From Nitrospinota bacterium (GTDB lineage Bacteria; Nitrospinota_A; JADGAW01): DNA of 5,601 nt. Position 1 is the first letter of the stretch. Each line of letters starts with the position of its first letter. The notes beneath the pieces were generated by a model. It was not told the origin of the DNA. It worked only from the letters and a program-made list of their open reading frames with translations, and ran no database searches. The stretch covers positions 1 to 5,601 of the forward strand of contig JADGAW010000155.1 of NCBI GenBank assembly GCA_015231815.1. Direction: 5' to 3'. Both the position numbers and the translations under genes were made by a program. Below, piece by piece: positions 4,956-5,601 of the stretch.

Positions 4956-5601
4956 TTAATTACTGAGAACAAAGTTTTTCCAGAATTGCATTCCAGAACT
5001 CATGCCCTTAGATTTCTCTTCTCCTTTTAAATAAACCATTACTTCTCCAACATGCTCTACGTCTCGGTGAATGACGGCTTTTACCCGGTTTGTAATAACT
5101 TCAGACTCCTCAACGGTAATATTTCCGTTTACCTCAATCTCAACATCTATCCAAACCTGTTCGCCTAATGAACGTCCACGAATATACGAAATCGCCTTTA
5201 CTCCTTTTACCTCTTGGGTATGTTTGTATATTTCTTTTAGTTCATCAAGCTCAATTGAACTATCCATTAAGCCTTTCATTGCTTCGGCCATAAGCTCCAT
5301 ACCAATTTTTGCAACAAGCATGGCAACAAACATAGCAGCCAATTGATCTAGTATTGGGAAACCAACAATAGCCCCGACAATTCCAAAGAGAACGCCAACA
5401 GATGACAGGGCATCTGACCTGTTATCCCAGGCATTTGCTTTTAAAGCAGGGGAGTTTAATTCTCTCCCAACACAGCTTTGGTAACGGTACATTAACTCAT
5501 TAATGGTAATGGAGAAGATTGCTCCCAATACAGCAATTGATGCAGGGGCTTCACCCCCGCCTTCAAGAACTTTTATAAAAAAAAAAAAAAAGGGAAATGG
5601 G
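4956..5601 (-). CDS. mamB: MamB, magnetosome cation diffusion facilitator, 5'-truncated by the window end
   Basis: This is a cation diffusion facilitator (CDF) family transporter of the magnetosome membrane; MamB is known to be needed for magnetosome vesicle formation and is thought to bring iron into the vesicle. The frame is open to the right edge, so 214 residues are visible and the first roughly 80-90 of a ~300-aa protein are missing. Visible parts are the end of TM3, TM4 ending in the MamB hallmark INELMYRYQ, then NSPALKANAWDNRSDALSS, TM5-TM6, GLMDSS, and the cytoplasmic ferredoxin-like C-terminal domain (SYIRGRSLGEQVWIDVEIEV). The D-x-x-x-D of WDNRSD matches the half of the CDF transport site contributed by TM5. 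MamB is preferred over MamM because MamM lacks ELMYRYQ and WDNRSDA. A TTG at 5528 could be mistaken for a start, but conserved MamB sequence (GEAPASIAVLG) continues upstream of it. It is probably an early gene of the minus-strand operon. Confidence 0.95.
   Translation of the reverse strand, partial: PFPFFFFFIKVLEGGGEAPASIAVLGAIFSITINELMYRYQSCVGRELNSPALKANAWDNRSDALSSVGVLFGIVGAIVGFPILDQLAAMFVAMLVAKIGMELMAEAMKGLMDSSIELDELKEIYKHTQEVKGVKAISYIRGRSLGEQVWIDVEIEVNGNITVEESEVITNRVKAVIHRDVEHVGEVMVYLKGEEKSKGMSSGMQFWKNFVLSN
5577..5591. repeat. 15-base A homopolymer near the right end, inside the mamB frame
   Basis: Fifteen consecutive A bases on the plus strand encode five consecutive Phe residues in mamB, within the expected third membrane helix. 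The residues to its 5' side (Pro-Phe-Pro) do not resemble MamB, while those on its 3' side do, so this may be a low-quality contig end. Confidence 0.7.

Noticed and set aside
4956..5528. mamB as a complete 190-aa gene starting at TTG 5528
   Set aside because: Conserved MamB residues continue in frame upstream of the TTG to the window edge, and a CDF protein needs the missing first membrane helices. The gene is partial, not short.
1..5601. CRISPR arrays, tRNA or rRNA genes, insertion sequences
   Set aside because: No regularly spaced long repeats, no tRNA-like cloverleaf arms and no transposase-like protein were seen.

Overview
This window is AT-rich bacterial DNA from what is very probably a magnetotactic bacterium. 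All seven supported genes lie on the minus strand, so transcription runs from the right end (5601) to the left end. The organism call rests on the rightmost gene. It is the 5'-truncated C-terminal two thirds of MamB, the magnetosome cation diffusion facilitator, with near-verbatim family blocks (INELMYRYQ, NSPA, ANAWDNRSDA, GLMDSS). Low G+C and neighbours that do not match the alphaproteobacterial mamAB order suggest a non-alphaproteobacterial magnetotactic lineage. Low-GC Desulfobacterota, including the multicellular magnetotactic prokaryote and Desulfamplus type, would fit, and Nitrospirota or another deep lineage is possible. The exact taxon cannot be fixed from this sequence.

In transcription order the layout is as follows. 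(1) mamB, 5601-4956, cut by the window end. (2) A 116-aa Gly/Ala-rich zipper membrane protein, 4884-4534. (3) A 59-aa single-span membrane miniprotein with a charged helix and acidic tail, 4432-4253. (4) A 452-aa von Willebrand factor A (vWA) protein with a complete MIDAS, a cysteine knuckle at each end and a long Glu/Lys-rich linker, 4158-2800. (5) A 276-bp gap with a stem-loop, a repeated AGTAAACA motif and a possible promoter. (6) A 292-aa DUF318/ArsP-type permease with a Cys-rich cytoplasmic loop, 2523-1645. (7) A 291-aa protein joining an MshEN-like (c-di-GMP-type) N-terminal module to a cyclic-nucleotide-binding domain, 1619-744. (8) A 160-aa stand-alone cyclic-nucleotide-binding protein, 684-202. 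Bases 1-201 hold no convincing gene.

The first block (mamB plus two small membrane proteins) looks like magnetosome-membrane hardware: a metal transporter and small structural or mineral-interacting proteins. The second block adds a probable scaffold or adhesion protein (vWA), a putative metal or metalloid permease and two second-messenger sensors without DNA-binding domains. A magnetosome role for genes 2-7 is inferred from linkage to mamB, not seen in their sequences. The gaps between the first five genes each contain a small stem-loop, which may set different expression levels along one transcript. The most novel point is a possible second-messenger-responsive module beside a magnetosome transporter gene.
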